A stretch of DNA of 64,000 nucleotides from Diplocarpon mali (lineage: Eukaryota; Ascomycota; Leotiomycetes; Helotiales; Drepanopezizaceae): NCBI GenBank assembly GCA_024741835.1, contig JAENRP010000166.1:32488-96487 (forward strand). Direction: 5' to 3'. The notes beneath the pieces were generated by a model that searched no databases, was not told where the DNA came from, and worked only from the letters and a program-made list of their open reading frames with translations. Below are positions 1-11,355 of this stretch, one piece after another. Positions within the stretch are counted from its first letter, which is position 1. The number at the start of each line of letters is the position of its first letter. The position numbers were made by a program, and so were the translations under genes.

Positions 1-1
1 T

Positions 2-3000
2 TATAAGAGAAAGAAGCTATATTAGCCTAACGTTTATCAATTAGATTAATAGGACGCCGATTAAAGAGACTAGCGATAGCTTAATAAGACTAGCATCCTC
101 AGACCGCCGAAAGCTCTTAAAGACCCTTTAACTAAGTCTAAGAATATGCTAATATAGGACTTTAATACTCGCCTAGCCAACTATAAATAATAAAGAGAGG
201 AACTTAATATTAATACCCTTTAACTAATAAGTATAGATATATCGATAATCTTAAGACTAGCCTTTAAAGTTAGCCTCCATTAAACTAATACTAAGATCAA
301 GTCGGTTACGCTTATAGAACTAGATCACCTCTTTAAAAAAAGAGATAGAAGAACCCCTTATATCCAAACTCGACGCAAAGCTATCGTTCGCCCCTTAGAC
401 TTAGGAATAGACTAGACCTCAATTTATATAATAGAAAAGGAAGAACCCGACGCGCTTAATAAGCATAACGCTCTAGGACCTTAAGAGGCTTACAAATTAT
501 GCGCCAAGTTACCACCCTTCCTTTATAACTTAGTCATATGCTTCTTTAAAAGTATTATAAACACACTACCTCTATCGCAGCTAATTAATTATAAGATCGA
601 GTTTAAAGGACTACTATTAATAATGAAAACCGCCTACTTATATAAAATAAGCAAGCCCGAACTTAAAAAGATAAGGGAATACCTTATAGATAATCTAAAG
701 AAGGGATTTATATAACTATCTAATACTGCCTTCTTATCGCCTATCCTATTTATAAAGAAACCTAAAGGCGGCCTGCAGTTTTATATTAACTATTAAGAGT
801 TAAATAGACTTATTAAAAAAGACCAGTACCTCTTCCTTTTAATTATAGAAACCCTCGACCGACTTAGGAATACGACGCTCTTTATAAAGCTCGACGTCTG
901 CTACGCATTTTATCGTATCCTAATAGACCCTGACTCTATAATATAAGTAGCCTTTAGGATAAGGTACAGCTCCTTCAAACTAGTAGTACTCCCTTTCAAA
1001 CTATACAATAGCCTAGCTACCTTTTAGCAGTATATTAATACTATCTTAATAGAATACTTAAACGACTCTTATTCTATATATATTAATAATATCTTAATCT
1101 TCTTAAAAACTAAGGATGAGCACTAATAATATATTAAATAGGTCTTAAAAAGACTATATAAAGCTGGCCTATAGGTCGATATTAAGAAGTACGAATTCGA
1201 AGTCATTAGCATCAGATTCCTAGGGTTTATTATCACCAACTAAAGAGTATAGGTCAACCCTACTAAGGTCAAGGTTATTAAAGAATAGACCCCCTTATCA
1301 ATAAAGAAATAAGTGCAATCGTTCTTAGGATTCTGCAACTTCTATTAAAGATTTATTAAAGCCTATAGTCGAATTACGCGCCCTTTTAATTAGCTAATAA
1401 TAAAGGAGACCAGCCTAACGTTTATCTTAACTAAGGAATAATAAGATGCGTTCGAACAATTAAAGAAGCGGCTACTAAACGCGCCTACCTTACTATACTT
1501 TAAAAACCACTAATTAATAAGGATCAAGACCAACTACTTAAACCTAGCGGCGGCCGAAGTACTTAGCTAAAAAGATAAGGATAATAAATAATAGCACCCT
1601 ATCGCCTTCTTCTCTAAAGGATTATAGAATACAGAATCATATTATAAAATCCATAATAAAGAGATACTAGCAGTTATACTAGCTTTAAAAGAATAGGACG
1701 CAGAGTTGCAAAGTATATTAAGCTTTCTAATGATTACCGATTATAAAGCTCTAAAGTACTTTAGAACTAAAAAACTCCTTAATAAACGATAAATCCGATA
1801 GATAAACGTACTCTTAAGATACAATTATTAAATCACCTATTACCTTAAAAAGGAGAATACAATAGCTGATATACTATTAAGGAAAGATGAACTCACGCCT
1901 ATTTAAAAAGCTGCAAGAGAAGCTAAAAGGACCCGTTAGCTTCTTAACCTAACTAGCATTATTTAAGATCGTCTTATAATAGCTCCAGTCGACCTTATAA
2001 TACCTAAGGAACGCTCCTCTATTAACAATTTCCAAATAATAAAAGAAGTCCTTAACGCTAACCGAACTTATAAGTCGCTATAATTAAAGCAAGAGAAAGC
2101 TATTAGAAAAGAGACTCCTTAAACCCTACTAAAGGACAGACTACTCTTATATAACAAAAGGCTAATAGTTCCTAAAGAACCGGACAATCTCCGCACCCGC
2201 CTATTCCGCTAAATCTATAATAGTATATCAATAGCTTACCTTAGCAGAACCAAGACCATACAATTCCTTTAATACTACTACTAATAGCCTACGTACCGCT
2301 GTAACGCAGAGAGGTACGTCGCTAATTATTACAACTGCCGACATTTACATAAACCTTAAAATAAGACGCCAGGACTCCTTAAACCACTACCCGTCCCCTT
2401 ATGTATATAAGACGACCTATCTATAGACTTCTATACTCTTAAATCAATTAGTAATAGCTGTAATACTATATTTATTATAGTTGACCGACTCTCTAAGCGG
2501 CATATCTGCCTATTAATAATAAAGAAGGCTACTACGCAGACCGCCGCCTTCCTATTTTACCAATATATCTAAAGGTTTAAAGGGAGCCCTCTTACTATTA
2601 CCAGCGACCGAGGACCTTAGTTTATCTCCGACTTTATAAATAAGCTATTAATACTAGCGCAAGTCAAGCTCCAGCTATCGACCTCTAAATACGCTTAAAT
2701 AGATAGACAGATTAAGATTATCAATTAGATAATCAATATACAACTACGCCCTTTTATCAACTACTTCCAAAATGATTAGGCCGACTTACTCCCTACTATA
2801 GACGCCGCCGGCGCCGCTTGCCCGAACGAGTCAACTGGCCTTTCTCCCTCTATAGTCAATTATAGCTATAAACCCCGCTTGGATTTTAACTAGACCGCCT
2901 ATACCACTAAGCACTTAAACCCTTAAGAGAAGCTAAATAGGGAAGAAGCGCAAGCATAGGCTTAAAGAATCGATAAAGCAGTCCAGTTTACTTAAGAATT

Positions 3001-3598
3001 TATACTAGCAGCTTAAAAGAGATAATCCAAATAAGTAAATAAAAAGCGACGCCAACCCAACTTCGGCCTAGGAGACCTAGTATATATTATAAAGAGAGCT
3101 TAGAAAATAGACTAACCCTTTGATAAGCTCGACTTCCCTATCGTAGGCCCTTTTAAAATTATTAATCTAGTCTACTACTCTTATAAGGTAGACCTACCCT
3201 TATCCTATCGAATATATAACGTCTTCTACGCCGACAGACTAAGGAAAGCCGCTAATAACCCCTTACCTAAGCAGATCAACCTACTAGCAGAACCTATTAT
3301 TATCAACACTTATCTAGAATAAGAAGTCGATTAAATCTTAGCGTTTGATATATAGTAAAAGCAACTCTATTATAAAGTCAGCTAAGTAGGATAGGATCCT
3401 AATAATTAATAGTACCCTATTAGCAATTTTAAAAACGCGGCTATACTACTTAAGAAGTTCTACTCTAATTACCCTAATGCCCTTAGGCCCCTAGCGAGAT
3501 TGTAGACCTAATTAGAAGCCGCCTCTAAAGACGAACTCGACCTAGACTACTTATTAGATAATGCCCCTAAGAACGAAGGTTATTACCAAACGCGCTAG
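2..3598 (+). pseudogene. pol: G0 pol (RT-RNase H-integrase), RIP-inactivated
   Basis: One frame runs throughout despite many TAA/TAG codons at expected Gln and Trp positions. About 590-1100 is reverse transcriptase: a LKKIREYLIDNLKKGFI block near 660-715, FIKKPKGGLQFYINY near 750-797, and the catalytic block as YINNILIFL near 1077 (YVDD with both Asp changed to Asn by G-to-A). RNase H follows (about 1480-1800), then integrase with an HHCC-like zinc region (about 2280-2360) and a DDE core (SIDFYTLKS near 2420, ITSDRGP near 2600). The tail reads through a region like the integrase C-terminal domain (GLGDLVYIIKRA near 3065). No retropepsin motif is seen; it is probably encoded further left. It would have copied and integrated the element's RNA; it cannot work now. 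Confidence 0.9.
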
Positions 3599-3936
3599 TA
3601 ATAATAGTAGATACCCTTACGACTATTTAACCTTAATAGAGACTAGGAATAAAGCGCTAGACGCTAATATACCTATTTGAAACGCATAATAAAGACCACC
3701 TTCCCTTTGAACTATTCTTATAATTCACTGCCTTACTACTCGCTATTCTTTACTATTCTATTCCTTTGTTTTCTATTCTATACTAGTACTTCTGCCTAGA
3801 TCTATTTCCTTATAAATACTTCTCCTTCCTATTACCTTCGCTTTGCTTTTACAAATTAATCAACTCGCTCTTCTGACCTACCGCCCTACCGCTATATATT
3901 ATATTATCGAACTGAACTACTTGGCTAACTATCACT
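3599..3936 (+). promoter_or_regulatory. Pyrimidine-rich spacer between G0 pol and its extra ORF
   Basis: No open frame continues here. From about 3690 the + strand is strongly T/C-rich (runs such as ttctttactattctattcc), as in many filamentous-fungal core promoters. It directly precedes the extra ORF, so it may drive a separate transcript. That is inference; no TATA box or start site is proven. Confidence 0.35.
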
Positions 3937-5213
3937 ATAAGTGAACTAATAAATAACCCCCTTCCCTCTAATAATAAGACTACCACGCCTGCTATCGCGC
4001 TCACTGACTCCCTTAATATATAAGACGACTTTATAATCGGTATTAATAATATAATAGCGTTTCTAATAAAGGTAGACCCTATGCAAGCCGCCCTTGCCTA
4101 ATGAGTAATAGACGACCAACTTACTATACCTATTAGAATAGAGTAAGTAGATTTCTAATTGCTATTTGCAAGTGATATAAATAGCGACTCCAATAACTCT
4201 AACAATAATAAAGACGTCGAACCTACTACCTTACTATTGCTAATACCACTCCTAATAGATAATGAAATAAACGAATCTGCCGCCTTACTAACGCCAACCC
4301 CGACCCTCTTTCTATTTAAAAATAGTACTACTCTTAATAAGAAGGTCCCTCTCGACTGACTCTGCGATAAGTTAAAGAATAAGAATAATAAAGATAACCG
4401 ACCTACGCCTATTAAGATAAAAAGGGATAGCACGCTAATAAAGAGGAAAGATGGCACAATAATTAAAGAGTTATAACCTAGCAAGTTAAGACTCTTAAGA
4501 AACAACCTTTAGAGATAGCTATAATAAAATATCTCCAATTAAGACAAGACGTAAGTCAACCTAAGGCCTGCTAAATTCAGAGCGTCCGAATAGCGCATTT
4601 AAAAAATAGTTGTAAAAGCTACGCAAAGCAAAGAACGCCTGCCTACTAATATTAATAAAGTGGTCGCAAAGATCAAGGCCAAAGGAGGAACCTTTATATA
4701 AGGTGGATATATAGTCTTCGTTATACTATTTAAGGCAGTCGAGTTCAATCGCCTTCATAATAACCTTAACGACCAATTGTGCGAATTAAAAACCCTGCGA
4801 GCCAAAGCAAAGGAGGACGCATTAAAGCTTAAGACATTATAAAATAAGAACAATAAGCTATAATAGCAAGTCGCCACTTATACTATTATACAGAAGAGGA
4901 AGGCTACCCCTACTACTACTGCTAGCACCCCTGCTAAACGATAGAAGTCAAACCAGATAGATTAGCTAGAATAGATACGCGAAAACTAATAATAATAACG
5001 CGATCTTAAGGATCTACGCAATAGAAAGCTCGTCAGCGCGTTCGATAACCTAAATAAACTAGTCGAGACTGCTATTGAGACTATCTATACTAAAGGGGAT
5101 CTAACAAACGAAAAGATAAAGAGCTTTATCAATAGAGCTAAAAATAGAATTATATACGACTTTATCTAAGAATAGGTCAAGATAAGGGTACCTCGCTTCT
5201 TAAGAGGGGGGGG
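3937..5213 (+). pseudogene. G0 extra ORF downstream of pol, coiled-coil-like
   Basis: A frame in phase from an ATA (probable former ATG) at 3937 runs to the polypurine tract, about 425 codons, with stops nearly all explicable as Gln or Trp codons hit by RIP. The N-terminus is Ser/Thr/Asn/Pro-rich (SNNKTTTPAIALTDS). An acidic Asn/Ser stretch (near 4170-4215) follows. Near 4760-4880 a Leu/Lys/Asn heptad-like segment (EFNRLHNNLNDQLCELKTL, then KTL-NKNNKL) suggests a coiled coil, then a basic Thr/Ala-rich linker (KRKATPTTTASTPAKR, about 4895). I recognise no enzyme motif, zinc knuckle or membrane span, so an envelope role is unlikely. It could be a relocated Gag-like or nucleic-acid-binding protein. 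It shows no evident similarity to the extra ORFs of the D elements. Confidence 0.55.
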
Positions 5214-5522
5214 TAATATTATAGCACGGTTATATTATAATCGCAATAGAACTGTCAGAGCAGGTGCAATAGAGATAGTAGTGCAATTAGAGGCGAAATA
5301 GACTAGTGCAATAGATACGCCGCACCTTTACTATACCTTTCCTTTAGTAGATAGAATATGACTTATTAGTAGAAATCGACTTCTAGGAGTCGTAGGCTAA
5401 GGAGAGCATATTAAGAGGAAGGCTTCCTACTTTATACATACTCCTTAGCTTTGAATTCTATACGATTTGGCAGCCTTGATCTCAGTGACTTTATCGACTT
5501 GTGCCTTGCTTCCACCGTCACA
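5214..5522 (+). repeat. G0 3' LTR, preceded by polypurine tract
   Basis: A purine run (aagagggggggg, about 5202-5213) immediately precedes the LTR start, read as taatattatagcacgg with TG changed to TA. The LTR ends ...ccaccgtcaca at 5522, next to G1 integrase sequence. Length is about 306-309 bp; the first bases are uncertain because the 5' LTR is not in view. It keeps more CA/TG than the coding part. Confidence 0.65.
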
Positions 5523-8500
5523 ATGTCTATAATTAGCAGAAGAGAGCTCTAGTTATCTTAGTAGTATAAGTAAAAGGGGCGTAGTTATTGCTTAATATAT
5601 TGATTTATAACTTCCGTTTGGCTATTAACATTAGGGTTATATACTATAGTCAATTTGACTTTAGTGCTAAGAATACAATAGTACTCATTTTAAAAGCTAA
5701 AGACGAACTAGGGGCCGCGGTTAAAGACTATAGAGTCAGGCATGCTAAAATGACGACTCTAATGGATTATAAAGAGCGTGGCCATCTCCTTTGCGTTAAT
5801 TGATTTGTAATAAGAAATAGAAATAGGTTTCTTAGAAAGCCTATCTATAATTATAAAACCAGCATCGAAACCGTTCTCATTAAGGGGAAGCTTAGTAAAG
5901 TCTATTGTAAGGTGTTGGTATAGTCTTGCCGAAATAGGAAGCAGGTAGAGGAAACCTGGGGTTTTATCTCTTCTTGCTTTCATTTGTATACAGTTGCAAT
6001 TGGCAATATATCAAGTAATATCAGCTATTATACCTACTTAATAGTATTTACTACTAAGCAAGATCTTGACCTTTGTATTTCCTATATATACAACTTAAGG
6101 TTAAGCGTAGATATATCGAATTAAGGTAGTATAAAGCTCTAGAGGCTTTAATAGCACCTTTAAACGACCTTAGAAGAAGAGCTTCTTATTTATAAGTTTA
6201 TACTCAAGGTGATCTTAATAAGCCTTTTCTTGCAAAGGTTCTAAGCTTATAGAAGTCTTATTAGTAGAGAAGACTTGATCGATAATATTATAATTATCGA
6301 TATTATAAGCGATAACTAATATAGGGTCAGGCGCTTCTCTAGCTAGATATTCCTCTTCTAGCTCTATAAGGGCGATCTTTACGCAATTATAACCTTAGAA
6401 GTTATCAGTCTGGCTTATCTCTTAAATAGAAGCTAGCGAAGGCTCTTTGCGATTATAGTTCAGCTCTTAAAGAATCTCCTTATTGATCTTATTATTAGGA
6501 ATCAGTTGCTAGCTATAAAGTGCGCGCTTCTTAGCCTTTATAAGGGAAAGGTCCTGATCTCTATAAGAGAGCGTATCTACCTAGGTGTTTATTACTCCTA
6601 TTCTATATATGATCTCGAAGTGGAATTGAGTAAAGAACTCAACCTAATATACTTAGCGAGTGTTAAGGTCTTTTATTATTATAAAGTACTTAAGAGCTCG
6701 GTGGTCAGTATATATATGGACCACCTTTTAGGCACCTAGCAGCTTTGGTTTATATTAATAAAAGGAGCGGAAGATTGCAAGAAGCTCCTTATTGTAGATT
6801 AGGTAGTTTAGCTTAGCGTTAATTATAGTTTTAGAGAAGAAGCCTATAGGGTGAAATAAACTATTGTCTTAAAGCTGCGAAAGCACGCTAGCGACCACTC
6901 TATCCGAAGAATTAGTTTCTAACCTAGTTTGCTTAAAGGGGTTATAGTAGCAGAGGATAGGCGCTATTTGTAACGCTTGACAAAGGCGCTCTTAAGCATC
7001 TTTGCAAGTGTTAGTAAAGTCAAAAGGGACGTCTTTTCTAATAAGCTTTATAAGAGGCCGATAGATTGAGCTATAATCTTTAATAAAGCGTCGATAGAAG
7101 TTGCAAAAACCGAGGTAACTTTATACACTTTAAATATTAATAGTATACTCCTAATTTTTAATTACTTCGATCTTCTTAAGGTTAACCTCGATACCCTTTA
7201 TACCTATAATAAACCTAAGAACTTGGTTTAAGTAACTCTAAACTCTGACTTCTTAATATCTACTTAAAGGCTGTAGTTACGCAAAATCTCTAAGATCTTT
7301 CGCATATAAATATTATACTTAGCTTCTGAATTGGAGTAGATTAAGATATCGTTAAGGTAAGCTAAGCAAAAGTTGTCTAAGTGTTTTATAAGAATATTGT
7401 TAATAAAGCGTTAGAAGGTGGCAGGGCTATTGGTTAGACTAAAAGGAAGCACCTTATATTTATATATTTTATAGCAAGTGCAGAAGGTCGTAAGATCTTC
7501 TAATTCCTTTGATATTCGAATCTTATAAAAAGCTTACTATATATCAACCTTTATAAAGATCTTTAACTTAGAGATTTAAGCCATTATCTTATCGATCAAT
7601 AGAATAGGGTAGGGGTCTTTTTAAGTGAGCTTATTGAGCTTTTGAAAATCGATATAAAAATAGAGGCCCTTACTAGCCTTCTTTGCTATAAGAATAGGAG
7701 TAGCCTAAGGGGTATTAGATAGAGTAATAAAACCTTTATGCAAATTCTCTATAATATAATGCTTCGCCTTTGCGAGATACTTATCTAATATATAGTAGAA
7801 GGGCTCTATTTTTAAGGTGTTTTCCTTAGTAAGATTGATCTTATAGTTAACGTTCGGCTGTCTTATAGCTAAGTTGTCGAAGGCTCTAGTAGAGAAGACG
7901 CCTTCGAATTCTTTCCACTTAGCGAGGAGGCGTTTGGCGATCAAGTTATCGTTTTAGTAATACTTTGCCTTATAAGCTTCCTTAGGGGAGAGGCCAGCGT
8001 TAAAAGCGGCCAATTCAATTATAGTAGAGGTAGACTCTTTGAAATGATATTAGATTTCGCTTTCGATCTCTTTAATAAAAGTAACTAACACTTTAGAGTC
8101 GTTAAAGGAGTTAGGTTTATTTCGAAGACTAGGCCCTTAAAATGATTTCGCACGCCAGAGGTAGAATTAGTATATAGAAGAGGCCGAAATCAAGTTGATA
8201 TCGATAGTATAAGGTTCTTCCTTTGCTTTCTAAGCTTTACTTATAACCTACTAATAGGAAGAAGCCTAATCGACTACCTTAGGGGTTTTATAAGGGAAAG
8301 GGCTATTAGCAATCTAATAGTCGGCCAGAATCTCATTTATTTTCGTAAAACCTTGCTTTAGCGCTCTTATAAATAAAGAAGGTCGAGGCTCTTAGGGGGT
8401 TTTCTAACTCGGGTTTATCTCTTTAACTAGAGCCTGGTTGAAGACGGCGTCCCTCCTCTTTTAGTCTTCTTAGTAATACATACTCTTAATATAAGTACCG

Positions 8501-8660
8501 GCCGTAGATTTGGAAGAGAGAAGGAGTTCGAGCCTTCGGTCGAAATACCTTTATAAAGGCATATTAGCAGGCTATTCTAAGCGATTTTTACTTTAAAGGT
8601 TATAGTTTTGTCTAAAGCTATAATGCTTTAGAAACTTTCGACTAATTAATATATTATTGC
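5523..8660 (-). pseudogene. pol: G1 pol (RT-RNase H-integrase), truncated and RIP-inactivated
   Basis: Reading down from about 8660 the frame is at -1 relative to gag. The RT fingers block with LAKAKHYIIENLHKGFI is near 7735-7790 and a FYIDFQKLNKLT block near 7655. The catalytic block reads YLNDILIYS near 7340-7365 (D to N by RIP). RNase H lies about 6640-6960 (TDHRALKYF near 6690). Integrase follows, with HLTIDFTKLP...GFDAGFIIIDRLSK at 5825-5920 and DRGPQF/QTE-like blocks near 5620-5730. The protein breaks off after the LLLIIDI block, at the G0 junction. At least one more frame change occurs between RT and integrase, probably an indel. Confidence 0.85.
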
Positions 8661-8663
8661 TTC

Positions 8664-10490
8664 TTAAGTTAGTAATAAGGAAGGGGAAGTTGATGCAATA
8701 GCGATTAATAGTAAGAGTGAGGAGAATCGCGTATTTAATAGCTTCACTAGCCTTCCTATTATAGCTAATAGGGAGGATAGGGTTAGGGAGAGCGAAGAAC
8801 CTGATTTTAAAGAGAGTTTTGAGTTAGACGGCAATAGAGGTTTTAATCGCTTTAAAGATATTTGCTCTACTATTAATATATGCAATAGTTTTAATAAAGG
8901 ATCTATTTCTTCTTAATTTAATATTAACTAAGAATTGTGTCGTGCATAATACCGCTCGGCCAAAATGTGAATCCACACCTTAGGGCGCGTACTAGCATAT
9001 TTAGCCTATTTTCTGCACAACAAATTGTTTCCCTTTAATAAGAGAACGGAAATCAGCATTTAAATCCTTTTACAAATCGAGGTTCTAGCTATAATAAGAG
9101 ACTGCTCTATAGCCTAATAGTTTCTTAAGAGCTTATTAAGCTCTAAAGGCATACTATCGTCTTCCTTTGTAAGATAATCAGAGTTTATCTCTAGGGACTT
9201 CTCGAGAGACTTGTCTCCTTAGTTCTCTCTAATCTCCTTTAAAAGCTTCTCTACCGATCTGCTTATAAGCTCTGCCACCTTAATAGCATTAGGATAATCG
9301 TTAGCCTAATGGCCTTTCTTAAGGTAGAGGCGATAGGTATTACTATCAATAGAAGCTTTGGTTTTAGTCAGAGGGTTGGGGTTAGTAGCGAAACGGATTA
9401 TAGGAGTGCGAGTCGCCTCAGCCGGTCGTTCTACCTAAGTTTTCTTCATAGGAAGGGGAGCCTTGGTTAGTATAGTAGGAGTTATCGTTTTCTTTTGCAA
9501 TATTTCCTCTATAGTAATATTATAAGCTTTACAATTAGTAATAGCAAGGTACTCGTTTAGCGTTAAGTAGTCGCTATTTATCTTATACTTCTTAGTGATA
9601 ATATAAAGCTTTAAGGCAGAGGAGATCTTCTTATAGATATTATCAAATTAATAAGAGCGTGCGATCTTGCTAGTAATTGCAAGGTTAATGAATCTAATTT
9701 TAAACTAGTTGTATATCATACTATTAGTCATCTTTAAATTGCTATAAGCGGTCTTTGCCTTTTATACGCGGTTATAATTAAAGAAGCATTAGTCTAAAGT
9801 AGTAAGGATAGCAGCTGAACTATTGAAAGTAGAAGTAACCTCTTTGTTTATATACTAGAGAATGATGGTTTTGGCTTCTCTATTAGTACACTTGAAGTAA
9901 GCTTTAACTTAAGCACTACCCTCTTTAAAGTTGCTAGAGAACTCTTTAATAAATAGTTTTATATCCATTTTCTATACGTTATACTCAATCTCCTTACTAT
10001 AGTTAGTAAAGATGAGATAAGGGTAGCGGATTTTATAAGACTTGATTAGTTTAATCGTAGGGTCGATCATTAGGAGGTAGTGATTAGGAGAAGGTTGCAG
10101 ATCTGCGGTAAAAGCATAAGATCTACAAGCTGCGTCTTCGGCAGCCTTAGTAATAAGAGCGGCAGCTATAGTAGTGCGCATCATCTCACTAATAGTCGCT
10201 AATTGAGCGTTGGTAAAGGTTTAGTCAGCTATAATATCGGCAGGCTAAGGGAATAGGGGTTAAGGGGAATTAAAGGGAAGGCGAGGGAGTAAAAGAGCTT
10301 CTTTAACGTCTTCGAATTCGTTATAATTGCTTTCTTCTTTAATCGTATCGCTTTTAATAGAGTCGATTACATTAAGGGAAGTTGTGTCTTTTTTCACTCC
10401 TTTTGCAGTCTCCTTTCCTTTTATAACCTTCGCAAATTGTCCAAATTGTATAAGGGCCGAGGTTTCTTAAATACTATAGCAAAGTAGCAT
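8664..10490 (-). pseudogene. gag: G1 gag (and linker to pol), RIP-inactivated
   Basis: The start is set at ATG 10490-10488, the first ATG of a frame that stays in phase down to 8664. An Ala-rich uninterrupted stretch lies at 9972-10184 (TTIAAALITKAAEDAACRSYAF). A Gag-type C-terminus near 9300 contains YRLYLKKGHxANDYPN, which fits a CCHC zinc knuckle (CxxCxxxGHxxxxC) with Cys-to-Tyr changes by RIP. A short element at 8938-9022 plus its 5-bp duplication adds exactly 90 bp, so the frame is kept across it. The protein past 8885 is Leu/Ser-rich; I see no clear retropepsin triad. Confidence 0.65.
8938..9022. mobile_element. 85-bp inverted-repeat element, TSD AATTG
   Basis: The element starts TGTCGTGCATAATA and ends TTTTCTGCACAACA, imperfect inverted termini, flanked by AATTG on both sides (8933-8937 and 9023-9027). 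It contains CA and TG dinucleotides, unlike the host sequence, so it is younger than the RIP of G1 or too short to be hit. The first bases match the 198-bp element at 27705. It could be a MITE, a deleted solo LTR or a very small LTR-type (SMART-like) element. Confidence 0.7.
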
Positions 10491-10751
10491 ATAGGGGGTA
10501 GTAGTGTATTTATATTAAAAAGGTGACGCTAAGGGGTATGAGGAAAGCTATTGTACTAAAAAGGTAGCGCTAATAGGAAAGGTTCTTCAGCTTTTTCTAA
10601 GACTGCCTAAGTCGAGATATAAGCATAAGAGGCACCTATTCGAAGGTCGAAGTAGGTAGAGGTATAGAGTCGCCAGAGTCATACTAAAAAGGTAGCGCCG
10701 ACTTCGAAGTCTTCCAATTAGATATTACTACTTCCTAGCAAGTTAAAGGTC
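10491..10751 (-). repeat. G1 leader with three direct repeats
   Basis: An 18-bp motif, tactaaaaaggtagcgcY, recurs at about 10514-10530 (degenerate), 10554-10572 and 10681-10700. It lies upstream of G1 gag on the minus strand, so it is in the 5' leader or LTR. A role in RNA packaging or priming is possible but not shown. The bases ttttc at 10752-10756 are the left target duplication of Copia A. Confidence 0.45.
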
Positions 10752-10756
10752 TTTTC

Positions 10757-10951
10757 TATTGAGATGGGTGATACAGCCATCACTCCGATGTATTATCATA
10801 TGACCCTACTGCTTAGTCAGTAGGATGTTGATATGTATATAGCTATAGGGAAGAAAGGGGTAACCTTCCTTCTTTAACTCTTACTAATATATCGACTATC
10901 GACCTTTAAAAGCCTCCTTTACCTATTGCGCCGACTCACTTAAGCTTAATA
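10757..10951 (+). repeat. Copia A 5' LTR
   Basis: It aligns without gaps to the 3' LTR and both Copia B LTRs. Ends are TATT...AATA, i.e. TGTT...AACA with RIP; Copia B keeps TGTT at 41400. This copy retains more CA/TG (gatacagccatcactcc) than the 3' LTR (gatatagctatcacttt). Sequence right after it (ggttataagccc, 10952) is the likely primer-binding site; the same bases follow the Copia B 5' LTR. Confidence 0.93.
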
Positions 10952-11071
10952 GGTTATAAGCCCTAGCTAGACCGATAATAGATTATTGACTTCCTTTAGA
11001 AAGCACTTATGCTGCAACTATTAGTAGGAAGTTGAATAAGACTTATAGTAAGAGGTAAGCAATCGGCGAAT

Positions 11072-11202
11072 AGGAGGTATAATTCCTTATTTAGCCAACC
11101 TGTATTGCAAGAGGTATGATTCCTTGCTTTATAATCCTTTGGTACTATAAGAGGTGTGATTCCTTGCTTTACTGTATTTTATAGGAGGTATGATTCCCTG
11201 CG
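11072..11202 (+). repeat. Four direct repeats in the Copia A leader
   Basis: A motif like agaggtatgattccttgc occurs at about 11072, 11110, 11150 and 11183, some 34-40 bp apart, between the LTR and gag. The same four-copy arrangement is present in Copia B (46751-46881, complementary strand), so it is a conserved part of the leader. It may be a transcription-factor site cluster or an RNA signal. Confidence 0.65.
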
Positions 11203-11355
11203 TTATAGCTTAAAAACCCTTTTCGATAAGAGGACTTCCTTCCTATTTAATACTTCTATAATACCTGCTATTTAATCATTTCGACTTTTTAATAGGAGGA
11301 GTGCCTTTAACTATTTAATTTATTTGATTTTAATGCAATTCTATTTGAAACGGCA

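Larger units (their letters stand above)
1..5522 (+). mobile_element. Ty3/gypsy LTR retrotransposon G0, 5' part outside window
   Basis: The pol reading frame, an extra ORF, a polypurine tract and a 3' LTR follow each other on the + strand. The right border at 5522/5523 is placed where the integrase frame of the minus-strand element G1 resumes, so G0 was inserted into G1. The 5' LTR and gag lie left of the window. All coding parts carry RIP-type stops, so the copy is dead. The LTR end ...CCGTCACA is followed by atgtc, which should recur left of the 5' LTR if this placement is right. Confidence 0.85.

Noticed and set aside
5379..5392. gacttctaggagtc in the G0 LTR as another copy of the dispersed palindrome
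   Set aside because: Too short and it lacks the GC-rich core; it may be chance.
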